In this document: positions 38,811 to 48,263 of the stretch, in pieces
Numbering within the stretch: position 1 is the first letter of the stretch
How the letters are laid out: every line of letters starts with the position of its first letter
Translations under genes and position numbers: made by a program
Notes under the pieces: model-generated
Database searches by the model: none
Seen by the model: the letters and a program-made list of their open reading frames with translations, nothing else
Told to the model about the DNA's origin: nothing
Source of the DNA: Arenibacter hampyeongensis
Lineage (GTDB): Bacteria > Bacteroidota > Bacteroidia > Flavobacteriales > Flavobacteriaceae
NCBI RefSeq assembly: GCF_002909255.1
Contig: NZ_PIOB01000001.1
Coordinates: 1 to 64,000 of the forward strand
Direction: 5' to 3'
DNA length: 64,000 nucleotides

Positions 38811-39264
38811 AATTATTGGGCGCCTCCTCAAATATGGGACCTTAATAAGTACATGGGGTCTCTTATCTACTGTACTACTTCAGATATTTTGTCGTTTTTC
38901 ACCTTTCAATACCCCCTCTTGGACGGAGGAAGCTTCCCGTATTTTCTTTATCTATGCCATGTCGTTCGCTGCAGGTCTGGCCATGAAAAATGAATTTTAC
39001 GTCCATTTGGATATGTTCTACAATCGATTTCCGGAAAGGATCAAAAAAATATTAAACTTGGCGATACCCCTTATTACTTTGTTTCTATTTGTCGTTATGG
39101 CCGTATATTCCATTAAATTCATTCTCTTGGGAATACCAGAAAAATCACCCAGTATGGGCTTTAATATGGGCGTAGCATTCTTTAGTATGTTTATAATGTC
39201 GTCCTCCATAAGCTTCTACCTCTGGAGAAAAATTCAAAAAATTATAAAAAATTCTAGACTATGA
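38800..39264 (+). CDS. dctQ: TRAP transporter small permease (DctQ)
   Basis: A 154-residue membrane protein with four predicted helices. The start is the ATG at 38800, which overlaps the dctP stop by 11 bp; a longer frame inside dctP is rejected. The DctQ hallmark WTEEASRIFFIYAMSFAAGLAMKN is present (written here as its core WTEEASRIFF). Its stop overlaps the dctM start (ATGA). It links receptor and large permease in the inner membrane. Confidence 0.93.
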   Translation: MLNKIIGRLLKYGTLISTWGLLSTVLLQIFCRFSPFNTPSWTEEASRIFFIYAMSFAAGLAMKNEFYVHLDMFYNRFPERIKKILNLAIPLITLFLFVVMAVYSIKFILLGIPEKSPSMGFNMGVAFFSMFIMSSSISFYLWRKIQKIIKNSRL

Positions 39265-40535
39265 TTTGGATACTCGTTATTGTTTTTATCATTGGTCTAG
39301 TACTTCGCTTTCCTATTGCCTTCGCACTTGGACTTGCCTGTCTAAGTTATTTAATCGTCAAAGGGGTGCCTTTGATCATAGTTCCCATGAAAATGTACTC
39401 GGGCATAGATGTTTTTGTTCTACTTAGTGTCCCTGGATTCATTCTGGCAGGCAATCTAATGAACCGAGGTGGACTAACAGAAAAAATTATTAAATTCTGC
39501 AACCATCTTTTGGGGCACATTCGTGGAGGGCTTTCATTGGTGAACATTGGAGCTTCCATGCTCTTTGCCGGAATTTCGGGAACTGCCATTTCGGATACGG
39601 CCAGTATGGGATCTATAATGATACCTGCCATGAAAAAAGAAGGATACGACACTGATTTTTCCTGTGCGGTTACCGCGGCCTCCTCAACAATTGGCCCTAT
39701 AATTCCCCCAAGTGTACCCATGATCATTGCAGCAACCTTGAGCGGCCTGTCTGTGGGCAAGTTGTTTTTGGCTGGGGCGCTTCCTGGCTTGTTATTGGGG
39801 GTTGGACTTTTGTTTACGGCTTATTTTATATCCAAACGAAAAAAATATCCGAAACATAAGCGCAGTAATTTTAAGGATGTAGCACGCAGCTTTGTAGACA
39901 CCTTTTGGTCGTTGTTGATGACCTTTATCATCCTTTATGGCATCGTAGGAGGTATCTTCACACCAACAGAAGCTTCCATTATTGCTGTAGTTTACGCCAT
40001 GATCATTGGCAAATTCGTGTATAAAAAATTAAATTGGAAAAATACACAGGTCATTATCCTGGATAGTATGAAGACCTCGGCTTCCCTTATGGTCTTGGTG
40101 GGTTTCGCCAACCTTTTTGGCTATATATTGATTACGGAGCAAATTCCGCAGAATATCTCCAATGAAATCCTGGGCTTTTCAGATAATAAATATGTGGTTT
40201 TGTTACTGATCAACCTACTATTGATCATAGTGGGCACTTTTATGGAGACCATTGCTGCCCTGCTTATACTTTTTCCAATCTTGTTAAAGGTGGCAGTTGC
40301 CGTGGATGTGGACCCTATTCACTTTGCAGTAATCGCGGTCTTGAATTTAATAATAGGATTAACCACTCCGCCTGTGGGGGTCTGTCTTTTTGTGGCATCG
40401 AGTATTGGAAAAATTTCCATTGGGGAAGTTAGTAAGGCCGGGCTACCTTTTCTCTTGGTAAGCTTTTTGGTGCTGATTTTGGTCACCTTATTTCCGTGGT
40501 TCTCCTTGGCATTGCCAAACCTGTTTATCGATTGA
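39261..40535 (+). CDS. dctM: TRAP transporter large permease (DctM)
   Basis: A 424-residue, about 12-helix inner-membrane protein of the DctM family. Typical segments are VPGFILAGNLMNRGGLTEKI, GGLSLVNIGASMLFAGISG, STIGPIIPPSVPMII and LTTPPVGVCLFVAS. It uses the sodium gradient to import the acid delivered by DctP. Length and order dctP-dctQ-dctM are standard, with overlaps at each junction. Confidence 0.95.
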   Translation: MIWILVIVFIIGLVLRFPIAFALGLACLSYLIVKGVPLIIVPMKMYSGIDVFVLLSVPGFILAGNLMNRGGLTEKIIKFCNHLLGHIRGGLSLVNIGASMLFAGISGTAISDTASMGSIMIPAMKKEGYDTDFSCAVTAASSTIGPIIPPSVPMIIAATLSGLSVGKLFLAGALPGLLLGVGLLFTAYFISKRKKYPKHKRSNFKDVARSFVDTFWSLLMTFIILYGIVGGIFTPTEASIIAVVYAMIIGKFVYKKLNWKNTQVIILDSMKTSASLMVLVGFANLFGYILITEQIPQNISNEILGFSDNKYVVLLLINLLLIIVGTFMETIAALLILFPILLKVAVAVDVDPIHFAVIAVLNLIIGLTTPPVGVCLFVASSIGKISIGEVSKAGLPFLLVSFLVLILVTLFPWFSLALPNLFID

Positions 40536-40690
40536 TTTGGGAACAGAGGGTTCAGGTTTAAGCCCTGTTTTGAAATTGCAGGAAAATTGATATTCCACTC
40601 CCCTAAATGAAACATAAAAAATTTACAAAGGATAATTTCCTAGTTGATTGTTATCTAAAACCTATAAATTAGTATTCTTAAATTAAGCCT

Positions 40691-41734
40691 ATGAAACCAA
40701 TAAATACAGCCTTATGCTCTTTTGGAATGAGTGGATTCGTTTTCCACGCCCCCTTCATTGATGTACATCCTGGATTTAATTTATACGGGGTTTGGGAAAG
40801 AACAAAAAATAACGCCCAAGCCAAATATCCCAATATAAAAACCTTCCGCCACTTGGAAGATATGTTGGCAGATAAAAATATAGAATTGGTAGTTGTGAAC
40901 ACACCAAGTGTAACGCATTACGATTTTACCAAACAGGCTATAAATTCAGGGAAAAACGTAATTGTAGAAAAACCTTTTACGGCTACCGTGGCACAAGCGG
41001 AAGAATTGATCCAATTGGCCAAGGAGAAAAAATTAACACTTTCTGTGTATCACAATAGAAGATATGACAGTGATTTTAGGACGGTGAAAAAAATATTGGA
41101 TGAGGGCTTGCTAGGAAAAATTGTGGAGGCAGAAATCCATTATGATCGCTATGACCCTGGGCTGAGTTACAAGTTGCATAAGGAAATACCCACGGCCGCC
41201 GTTGGAAGTATATATGACCTGGGTTCACATTTGATTGATCAGGCTTTAATGTTGTTTGGTATGCCAAATGCCGTCTTCGGCGATCTGGACACCTTTCGCC
41301 CCGATTCCAAGGTAGGGGATTATTTTGATGTAAAATTGTTCTATAGCAACCATAGGGTAATATTGAAATCCAGCTATTACGTCCGTGAGATTTTACCGGG
41401 AAATATACTGCACGGAACCAAAGGTTCATTTATAAAATCCAAAGCCGATGTACAGGAGGCTGCCCTTCAGGCGGGAAAAATACCGGGCACTCAGGACTGG
41501 GGTGCAGAATTGGACAAAGAAAAAGGATTGTTGCATACGGAGAAGGATGGTAAAATTATCAGGGAACACGTCCCTACCTTAAATGGGGACTATATGGCAT
41601 ATTATGAAGGTATATACCAAGCTTTAAGAAATAATAAGTCGGTCCCAGTATCGGCAACAGAAGGCATGAACGTAATAAAAGTAATTGAGGCGGCTATCCA
41701 AAGCAATAAGGAGAAGAGGGTCGTGGAGTTATAG
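40691..41734 (+). CDS. Gfo/Idh/MocA-family oxidoreductase
   Basis: A 347-residue cytoplasmic NAD(P)-dependent dehydrogenase. The N-terminus (TALCSFGMSGFVFHAPFI) is the nucleotide-binding turn of the YdgJ/YhhX-like subgroup. The catalytic EKP motif is intact (KNVIVEKPFTA), as is YDLGSHLIDQAL in the C-terminal domain. In contrast to the Tat-exported paralogue at 20170, it should be an active dehydrogenase. It sits between the TRAP operon and uxaB, so oxidation of a sugar acid or inositol is plausible. Confidence 0.88.
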   Translation: MKPINTALCSFGMSGFVFHAPFIDVHPGFNLYGVWERTKNNAQAKYPNIKTFRHLEDMLADKNIELVVVNTPSVTHYDFTKQAINSGKNVIVEKPFTATVAQAEELIQLAKEKKLTLSVYHNRRYDSDFRTVKKILDEGLLGKIVEAEIHYDRYDPGLSYKLHKEIPTAAVGSIYDLGSHLIDQALMLFGMPNAVFGDLDTFRPDSKVGDYFDVKLFYSNHRVILKSSYYVREILPGNILHGTKGSFIKSKADVQEAALQAGKIPGTQDWGAELDKEKGLLHTEKDGKIIREHVPTLNGDYMAYYEGIYQALRNNKSVPVSATEGMNVIKVIEAAIQSNKEKRVVEL

Positions 41735-41921
41735 ATTGGAACTAATGCATAAATTTGGACTCAATGAATTGAAATACATTAGTGTTGAAAAGACCCAACA
41801 GTGACCATCAAACCTTTTAGACAATAGGTATCAGTGAAGTGCCACAAGCGGAATACTTTTTATTTTCTTGATTCTTATAACCATTAATCAAAATAAAAAG
41901 ATAAGAACCAAGATGGAAAAA

Positions 41922-41951
41922 TTGGATATAGAATAATTTATACTACATTTG
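41922..41951 (+). promoter_or_regulatory. uxaB promoter (Bacteroidota type)
   Basis: A TTG at 41922 and an exact TAnnTTTG element (TACATTTG, 41944-41951) are separated by 19 bp, the usual spacing for the main sigma factor of Bacteroidota. It lies 103 bp upstream of the uxaB ATG and abuts the LacI operator. Confidence 0.75.
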
Positions 41952-41965
41952 TGCAATCGATTACA
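41952..41965. promoter_or_regulatory. LacI-family operator at uxaB
   Basis: TGCAATCGATTACA is a near-perfect dyad with the central CG step typical of LacI-family operators. It begins directly after the -7 element, so bound repressor would cover the transcription start. The same 14-mer, inverted, lies upstream of the lacI-type gene. Confidence 0.82.
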
Positions 41966-42054
41966 TTATTGCATTGGAATGACCATAAAAGCATTTAGAT
42001 ATATCCCTTAGGAGAAAATCCGTTCACGCCATAATAACATTATAAAAAAGTAAT

Positions 42055-43500
42055 ATGCAACCATTAAACAGAAAAAACACCAATTTAGAGTCGACCTCAC
42101 CAATCAAGATCCTACAATTTGGAGAAGGAAACTTTTTAAGGGCATTTGTGGATTATGCTTTCCAAAAATTAAATCAGGAAGCTAATTTTGGTGCCGGCAT
42201 TGCGGTGGTCCAACCTATTGAAAGAGGTTTGATAAAAATGCTTAATGAGCAAGACGGACTTTACACCCTGTTTTTGAAAGGAATTCAGAAAGGCAAGGAA
42301 ATTCAGCATAAAGAGCTTATTACCAATATTGTAAAAGGAATTGACCCTTACAGCAATTACAAGGACTACTTGAGTTTGGCCAAGGAAGAGGAACTTCAGT
42401 TTATTATTTCCAATACTACGGAAGCCGGCATTGCCTATGTTGCCACGGACACATTGGATATGCAGCCACCAAGTTCATTTCCGGCTAAATTAACGGTGCT
42501 ATTGTATGAACGCTTTAAACATTTCAAAGGTGAGGCCAAAAAAGGCCTAACCATAATTCCCTGTGAGCTGATAAATCATAATTCGGACACACTAAAGGAA
42601 ATAATATTAAAATATTCCGATGACTGGAAACTGGGCGAAGACTTCAAAAATTGGCTTACCGCACACTCCTCATTTCACAACACCCTGGTAGATCGTATAG
42701 TTCCCGGATATCCGAAAGACGAAATTGCGGAATACAATGCCCAACTCTCCTATAAGGACAATTTAATAGTAGCTGCAGAAACATTCTTACTTTGGGTCAT
42801 TGAAGGTGATGAAAAACTTAAGGAAAAACTTCCCTTTCATAAAACGGATCTTGATGTTAAGATTGTAAAGGATATGCAGCCCTATAGAACTAGGAAGGTC
42901 CGAATATTGAACGGTGCGCATACCTCCATGGTGCCATTTTCCATTTTATATGGAAACACCACGGTAAAGCAAACCGTAGACAACGACTTTACCGGCAAAT
43001 TTGTAAACAATGCCATTTTTAATGAAATAAACCACACACTTCCAATGGGCAAGGAAGAACTCGACAGCTTTGCGGAAGAGGTTTTGGACCGATTTAGGAA
43101 TCCGTTTATTATTCATAACTTATCCAGTATCGCATTAAATTCAATTTCAAAATTTAAAGTGAGGGTATTGCCAAGCTTATTGGAATACATAGACATCCAT
43201 AAAAAGATACCTACCAATTTAACCTTCTCCTTTGCTGCCCTAATACGTTTTTATAAAGGAACTTGGAAGGGAGAAAATTTACCAGTAAATGATAGTGATG
43301 AAATAGTGGAGGCATTTGCCCAAATCTGGAAATCCAATAATTATATGGAAATCGCTACAAAAACCTTGAGCAATACATCATATTGGGGGGAGGATTTAAC
43401 CCAGGATAAAAACCTCACCGAGGCAGTTGCCCTAGCTTTGGAAGAAATTGAAGCGAATGGCATTGAAGCAGGGTTTGCCAATTACAGTAAAAGGTTTTAA
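42055..43500 (+). CDS. uxaB: Tagaturonate reductase (altronate oxidoreductase)
   Basis: A 481-residue member of the mannitol/altronate dehydrogenase family. The NAD-binding start is ILQFGEGNFLRAFVDYAFQ; the catalytic lysine region is RKVRILNGAHTSMV, and NAEIAEYNAQLSYKD-like spacing and the C-terminal helical domain fit UxaB. It reduces D-tagaturonate to D-altronate with NADH in galacturonate breakdown. The altronate dehydratase gene follows by 33 bp, which confirms the pathway. Length is as in E. coli (483). Confidence 0.94.
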   Translation: MQPLNRKNTNLESTSPIKILQFGEGNFLRAFVDYAFQKLNQEANFGAGIAVVQPIERGLIKMLNEQDGLYTLFLKGIQKGKEIQHKELITNIVKGIDPYSNYKDYLSLAKEEELQFIISNTTEAGIAYVATDTLDMQPPSSFPAKLTVLLYERFKHFKGEAKKGLTIIPCELINHNSDTLKEIILKYSDDWKLGEDFKNWLTAHSSFHNTLVDRIVPGYPKDEIAEYNAQLSYKDNLIVAAETFLLWVIEGDEKLKEKLPFHKTDLDVKIVKDMQPYRTRKVRILNGAHTSMVPFSILYGNTTVKQTVDNDFTGKFVNNAIFNEINHTLPMGKEELDSFAEEVLDRFRNPFIIHNLSSIALNSISKFKVRVLPSLLEYIDIHKKIPTNLTFSFAALIRFYKGTWKGENLPVNDSDEIVEAFAQIWKSNNYMEIATKTLSNTSYWGEDLTQDKNLTEAVALALEEIEANGIEAGFANYSKRF

Positions 43501-43533
43501 GCCTTAGAGTAAAAAAAATTAGAGGTAGATAAA

Positions 43534-45144
43534 ATGAAAAGTAAAATCATAAAGGTAAATTCATCGGACAACGTTGCCGTTGCTTTGGTTAATTTAAAGG
43601 CAGGGGAAGTAATTTCATTTGAAGGTGAGGAAATTACAGTGATATCCGATATCAAATCCAAGCATAAAATTGCCTTGCACAAATTTGAATCCGGAGATCG
43701 CATTATCATGTACAGTGTTCTCGTGGGAAGCGCCAATGGCGTCATAGAAAAAGGAGATGTTTTAACTACGGAAAATGTTAAGCACCAAAGCGAAAAAGTT
43801 TTTGGAAAAACCGAAACCATAGGTTGGACCGCCCCTAATGTGGAGAAGTGGAAGGACCGAACATTCTTAGGATACCATCGGGAGGACGGACAGGTAGGTA
43901 CCGAAAACGTATGGCTGTTTTTCCCCTTGGTTTTTTGTGAAAACAGGAATATCGAAATCTTAAAGGAAGTTTTTGAAAAGGAGCTTTTAAAACATAAAGT
44001 AAACCCGCACCAAATGTTACTTAGGTCTTTGGTGAACAATACTGCGGAAGAAGCTTCGGTTGAAAACAATTCCACTAATGTATTTGACAATATTGATGTA
44101 AAGTTTATAACCCACCCAGGGGGCTGTGGCGGTATAAGACAAGATTCAGAAAGTTTGGCCAAATTATTGGCGGGCTATGTTAACAACCCCAATGTTGCAG
44201 GAGCCACCGTATTGAGTTTGGGTTGCCAAAACCTCCAAATAAGTGTTTTTAAGGAGGCCTTGAAATCCATTAATCCCAACCTAAACAAACCAGTTCTTAT
44301 TTTTGAGCAACAACAAATGGGAACAGTGGATGAGATGTTATCGGCCATTGTCAAGGAGTCCTTTGCAGCTATTAAAAAAGCTAATAATGCTGAACGCAGA
44401 CCCGCTCCATTGTCCAAATTACGGGTTGGTCTGGAATGTGGGGGATCGGATGGATTTTCAGGAATATCGGCCAATCCCACTTTAGGTGCCGTTTCAGATT
44501 TATTGGCAGCCTTGAATGGTACGGCCATACTATCCGAATTTCCGGAACTATGTGGTGTAGAACAGGAATTGGTGAACAGATGTGTTGAAGACGATAAGGG
44601 CCAAAAGTTTTTAAAGTTAATGAAAGCCTATGAAAAGTCGGTTGTTGATGCCGGTTCTGGTTTTGACATGAACCCTTCGCCAGGAAATATTAAAGACGGC
44701 TTAATTACCGATGCCATGAAATCTGCAGGAGCTGCGAAAAAAGGAGGTACCTCTCCTATTCAAGATGTTCTGGATTATGGGGAATACATTACCAAACCCG
44801 GACTTAATTTATTATGTACTCCTGGAAACGATGTGGAAAGTACTACGGCCATGGTAGGTTCGGGAGCCAACGTTGTACTGTTTACTACAGGATTGGGTAC
44901 CCCAACAGGAAATCCTATTGCTCCAATTATAAAAGTATCTTCCAATACGGAACTAATGGAAAGAATGCCCGATATTATTGATATTGAAACCGGAGCGGTA
45001 ATACGTGGTGAAAAAACGATCGAGGAAATGGCAGGAGAAATGTTGGACTTTATAATCCAGGTAGCCAGTGGAAAAATTCAGACCAAGGCCAAATTGTTAA
45101 ATCAAAATGATTTCATTCCTTGGCGTAGAGGGGTGTCTTTGTAA
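43534..45144 (+). CDS. uxaA: Altronate dehydratase
   Basis: A 536-residue enzyme of the altronate/galactarate dehydratase family. The N-terminal SAF domain (about 1-90) is followed by the two large domains with GYHREDGQVGTENVWL, THPGGCGGIRQDSE, LECGGSDGFSGISANP and NPIAPIIKVSSN. The product is 2-keto-3-deoxy-gluconate. It is co-transcribed with uxaB. Genes for the isomerase UxaC and for KDG kinase/aldolase are not in the window, so the pathway is completed elsewhere. A long antisense ORF on the minus strand is a shadow. Confidence 0.95.
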   Translation: MKSKIIKVNSSDNVAVALVNLKAGEVISFEGEEITVISDIKSKHKIALHKFESGDRIIMYSVLVGSANGVIEKGDVLTTENVKHQSEKVFGKTETIGWTAPNVEKWKDRTFLGYHREDGQVGTENVWLFFPLVFCENRNIEILKEVFEKELLKHKVNPHQMLLRSLVNNTAEEASVENNSTNVFDNIDVKFITHPGGCGGIRQDSESLAKLLAGYVNNPNVAGATVLSLGCQNLQISVFKEALKSINPNLNKPVLIFEQQQMGTVDEMLSAIVKESFAAIKKANNAERRPAPLSKLRVGLECGGSDGFSGISANPTLGAVSDLLAALNGTAILSEFPELCGVEQELVNRCVEDDKGQKFLKLMKAYEKSVVDAGSGFDMNPSPGNIKDGLITDAMKSAGAAKKGGTSPIQDVLDYGEYITKPGLNLLCTPGNDVESTTAMVGSGANVVLFTTGLGTPTGNPIAPIIKVSSNTELMERMPDIIDIETGAVIRGEKTIEEMAGEMLDFIIQVASGKIQTKAKLLNQNDFIPWRRGVSL

Positions 45145-45207
45145 TATTTGTTATCCATTTACCTTAATTATTAAATAATGGAAGGTTGAAGAATTGAGAT
45201 AATTCCT

Positions 45208-46245
45208 TTAAGCTTCCTTATGTTTTAATGAAGATTTTCTAATAATCAGTTGGGGTGTCAACACCACGTTTTTGGTTATTTTAGTGTCCTCAGTATTGCT
45301 TACTTCCTCCAAAAAAACCTGAGCGGCTGTTCTTCCCATTTCCAGGGGAAATTGATCAACAGTCGAAATAGTCGTAAGTTCCATAAATCTGGTAAAGGGT
45401 TCATTGGAAAAACCTACCACGCAAATATCCTCTGGAATTTTAAATCCACTTTCCTTTATTTCCTGAATAGCTCCCAAAGCAGCGAAATCGCTGGAAGAGA
45501 ATATAGCGTCTGGCGGTGTTTCCATATCCAATAGTAACCGCGCGGCTCTTCTTCCATCTAGAACGCTACTCTGTGTTTCAATGACCAATCTTTCGTCAAA
45601 TTCAATTCCATTATCGGACAAGGCCTGCTTATAACCCAAGTATCTATTCCTAAATATTTCAAAATTACGATCGTTGGACAAATGTGCTATACGCTTGCAA
45701 CCTTGGTCCAACAAATGTTTGGTAGCGTCGTAACCACCTTTAAAATCATCTATGGTTACAGAACTGATACCTTTTATATCCTTCTTCCTATCAAAAAAAA
45801 CCAATGGCGTTTTTTTATTTTTTAGAAGTTTATTAAACCCTTTATTTTCCTCCAGATTGGCATTGGAAATAGACATTAAAATGCCATCCACCTGTACATT
45901 TACAAGCGAATTTATTTTTTCATTTTCTATATTTTCCTGGTTGTGGGTCTGGCAGATTATTACGTGGTAACCCATGGGATACAATTCTTCTTCAATGCCA
46001 CGTATAACCGATGAAAAGAAATTACTATCTATTCTAGGCACAATGACGCCTACATTAAAACTCTTGCCGCTTTTTAGTGCCAATGCCAACTTGTTCTGCT
46101 CATAATTCATTTCCAAGGCAGTCTCCAGAACAAGCTTGCGCGTATTTAAACTTATTTTAGTATTGTTGTTTAGTGCCCTAGAGACGGTTGCAGCAGTAAG
46201 ACCAAGTTTTGCCGCTATGTCATATATGGTCGTTTTCTTTTTCAT
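45208..46245 (-). CDS. LacI-family transcriptional repressor of the uronate genes
   Basis: A 345-residue LacI/GalR protein. The N-terminal HTH reads TIYDIAAKLGLTAATVSRALN, with the hinge helix NKLALALKSGKS, followed by a periplasmic-binding-protein-like effector domain (VGVIVPRIDSNFF, GILMSISNANLEE, DAIFSSSDFAALGA). It is convergent with uxaA. An operator identical to that at uxaB lies 95 bp upstream of its start, so it probably represses both itself and uxaBA, and is released by a uronate intermediate (inference). Confidence 0.94.
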   Translation of the reverse strand: MKKKTTIYDIAAKLGLTAATVSRALNNNTKISLNTRKLVLETALEMNYEQNKLALALKSGKSFNVGVIVPRIDSNFFSSVIRGIEEELYPMGYHVIICQTHNQENIENEKINSLVNVQVDGILMSISNANLEENKGFNKLLKNKKTPLVFFDRKKDIKGISSVTIDDFKGGYDATKHLLDQGCKRIAHLSNDRNFEIFRNRYLGYKQALSDNGIEFDERLVIETQSSVLDGRRAARLLLDMETPPDAIFSSSDFAALGAIQEIKESGFKIPEDICVVGFSNEPFTRFMELTTISTVDQFPLEMGRTAAQVFLEEVSNTEDTKITKNVVLTPQLIIRKSSLKHKEA

Positions 46246-46339
46246 TAATTATATCACTTGGTTTTTATATCAGTTAGCCACTGTGCAAATGGCATACTTA
46301 GATCTATTCTTTGCAAGTATACTATTTTATCCATACAAT

Positions 46340-46353
46340 TGTAATCGATTGCA
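46340..46353. promoter_or_regulatory. LacI-family operator upstream of lacI-type gene
   Basis: TGTAATCGATTGCA is the exact reverse complement of the 14-mer at 41952-41965. It sits about 95 bp ahead of the regulator start on the minus strand, next to a -7-like CAAGTATA (46314) on the plus strand. This supports autoregulation. Confidence 0.8.
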
Positions 46354-46441
46354 TATTAATATGGAATAATAATTCGAAAACGATTGGCTTGCCGGATCTT
46401 GGAAGGTATTGTCCATCCACAAATGAAAGTATTATTCCCCT

Positions 46442-47149
46442 TTACTTCAAATACTTTTCTACAAAATCTTCCTTGAAAGCCCGCCCAATAGGCACATTTG
46501 TTTCTTGGTCAAAAAAGATACGGTTACCCGATACTTTTTCGATTTGTAGCGTATTCACAATATAGGATTTATGTACCTGAGTAAATTGATCTGTCGGCAA
46601 GGTCTGCAGCCAATGTCTTAAGGAAAGGGAGGTTAAATGTTTTTTTTCAGTAGTATAAATTTCGGTGTAGTCCGCTTCGGATTGGATATAAAAAATATCC
46701 GCAAGAGCAATTTTAAGATGCTCGTAGCCCGACTTAATAAAAATAACCTCTGGAACAGTCTTCCTTTCGAACTCCATTTCTATGGAAGACCTTTGTAAAT
46801 TAGGCGACGGAATTTTGGAAACGGCCATTACAAATCGTTCAAAAGAAAATGGCTTTAACAAATAATCCAACACATGGTATTCATAACTTTCCAGCGCGTA
46901 TTCTGAAAAGGCCGTTGTTAATATCACATGAGGTTTCTTGGTCAGAGCCTTTAAAAAATCCATCCCCGAAATCTTTGGTAAATGGATATCCAAAAAAATA
47001 AGGTCCACCTCTTCGGTTTTTAAATAATCCATGGCCTTGAGGGCATCCGCGAAAGTAGCCTTAAGTTCCAAACTTTTCATCTCACCTATATACTTTTGTA
47101 GTACTCGCTGAGCTGGTGGCTGGTCCTCGATAATGATGCAACGGATCAT
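46442..47149 (-). CDS. LytTR-family response regulator
   Basis: A 235-residue response regulator. The receiver domain (about 1-120) has the phospho-acceptor Asp in DLIFLDIHLPKISGMDF and the conserved Lys in LLKPFSF. The C-terminal LytTR DNA-binding domain (about 140-235) shows FIKSGYEHLKIALADIFYIQ-type sequence (core ADIFYIQSEADYTEIYT) and FTQVHKSYIVN. It overlaps the kinase gene by 4 bp. A LytTR-type direct repeat lies in front of the divergent TonB receptor gene. Confidence 0.95.
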   Translation of the reverse strand: MIRCIIIEDQPPAQRVLQKYIGEMKSLELKATFADALKAMDYLKTEEVDLIFLDIHLPKISGMDFLKALTKKPHVILTTAFSEYALESYEYHVLDYLLKPFSFERFVMAVSKIPSPNLQRSSIEMEFERKTVPEVIFIKSGYEHLKIALADIFYIQSEADYTEIYTTEKKHLTSLSLRHWLQTLPTDQFTQVHKSYIVNTLQIEKVSGNRIFFDQETNVPIGRAFKEDFVEKYLK

Positions 47150-48162
47150 GTCCTTTCCTGATTAAGATCAATGTTCAACCTAACGGAATACGTGGTATCA
47201 GTTTCTTCAATTGATAAACTATGGGCTCCAGGATAGATAAGTCCAAGACGTTTTTTAACGTTCTGAAGACCTATCCCATGGGAAAGATCATCCGTATTGG
47301 TTTCACGCCGAAAAGAGTTGGCGCATTCAAATTGCAATAGGCCATTTTCCGATACTTTGATATCTACACTAATAAAAATATCCTCCGATTGACTAGCTGT
47401 ACTATGCTTAAATGCATTTTCCACGAACACGGTCAAAATTAATGGTGCAATACGGTATCCGGACCCTATAATATCCGTTTTAAAATCTACGTTTCCCCGA
47501 TTTTCAATTTGCAGTTCACTTAATTGTGTATAGTTTTTCAGGTGCTCTATTTCCTTGGACAAGGGAACATATTTTTCCTTACAGTCATATAGCATATAGC
47601 GCAATACCGAGGATAGTTCTAAAATGATGGTAGGCGTTTTAGGGGAATTATCAATGGCATATGAGTAAAGGTTGTTCAGGTTGTTAAACAAAAAATGGGG
47701 GTTGATCTGCGATTTTAAAAATTGCAGTTCATTTTCCTGAGCCGACATTTTTAATTTTTCCACTTCACTCTGAGAACTTATCGCATCCCAAGCAAACTTA
47801 AATCCCGACAAAATTCCAATTACCGGCAAAACATCGAAGATGGCATAATAGATCCCAGGAACAATTCTTGCTCTTTTGGTTCCTGGATAAAAAACCAGTT
47901 CCAAAAGTTCTTCGGCCCAAATTACACCAAACAACACCAAAACGACCATTCCCAAAAATTGCCAATATTTCTTACGGTATAAAAATCTGGGCATTAGAAA
48001 GTAGGTGATAAAAGCGGCAAAAATGGTATAGACCAAAAAGAAAACCAGTTGGGCGACCGTAATCCCCGGATTGTTCTTGTCGAAAGAATAGAAAAGCAGC
48101 ACCAAGATATGGAGCACGACTTGAAAGAACAGTTCCTCTCTGGAAATCATGGCTTTTTTCAT
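47146..48162 (-). CDS. LytS-type sensor histidine kinase
   Basis: A 338-residue membrane kinase. Four hydrophobic helices occupy about residues 10-135. The His_kinase domain follows, with the phosphorylation site in LKSQINPHFLFNNLNNLYSY (core NPHFLFNNLN), and the ATP-binding part with VFVENAFKHS and GIGLQNVKKRL. There is no periplasmic sensor domain, so it likely senses a membrane signal. It is co-transcribed with the LytTR regulator and divergent from the TonB-dependent receptor. Confidence 0.94.
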   Translation of the reverse strand: MKKAMISREELFFQVVLHILVLLFYSFDKNNPGITVAQLVFFLVYTIFAAFITYFLMPRFLYRKKYWQFLGMVVLVLFGVIWAEELLELVFYPGTKRARIVPGIYYAIFDVLPVIGILSGFKFAWDAISSQSEVEKLKMSAQENELQFLKSQINPHFLFNNLNNLYSYAIDNSPKTPTIILELSSVLRYMLYDCKEKYVPLSKEIEHLKNYTQLSELQIENRGNVDFKTDIIGSGYRIAPLILTVFVENAFKHSTASQSEDIFISVDIKVSENGLLQFECANSFRRETNTDDLSHGIGLQNVKKRLGLIYPGAHSLSIEETDTTYSVRLNIDLNQERT

Positions 48163-48263
48163 ACTCCAAATCTAAGCTATTGCCCCCGTTTCAAAAAATT
48201 GCGGTACGCCAACGGCAAAATTAAACCCCCAAACAGCGTATGCTCTACAAAAAAACTACAGGC

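Larger units (their letters stand above)
41735..42054. other. Intergenic region with the uxaB control elements
   Basis: A 320-bp stretch without a gene. It holds the uxaB promoter and LacI operator (listed separately). The remaining sequence is AT-rich and shows no further structure. Confidence 0.7.

Noticed and set aside
43497-44162. 221-codon ORF on the minus strand opposite uxaA
   Set aside because: It lies wholly antisense to a clear uxaA gene and has low-complexity Ser/Thr/Phe-rich composition; a shadow frame.
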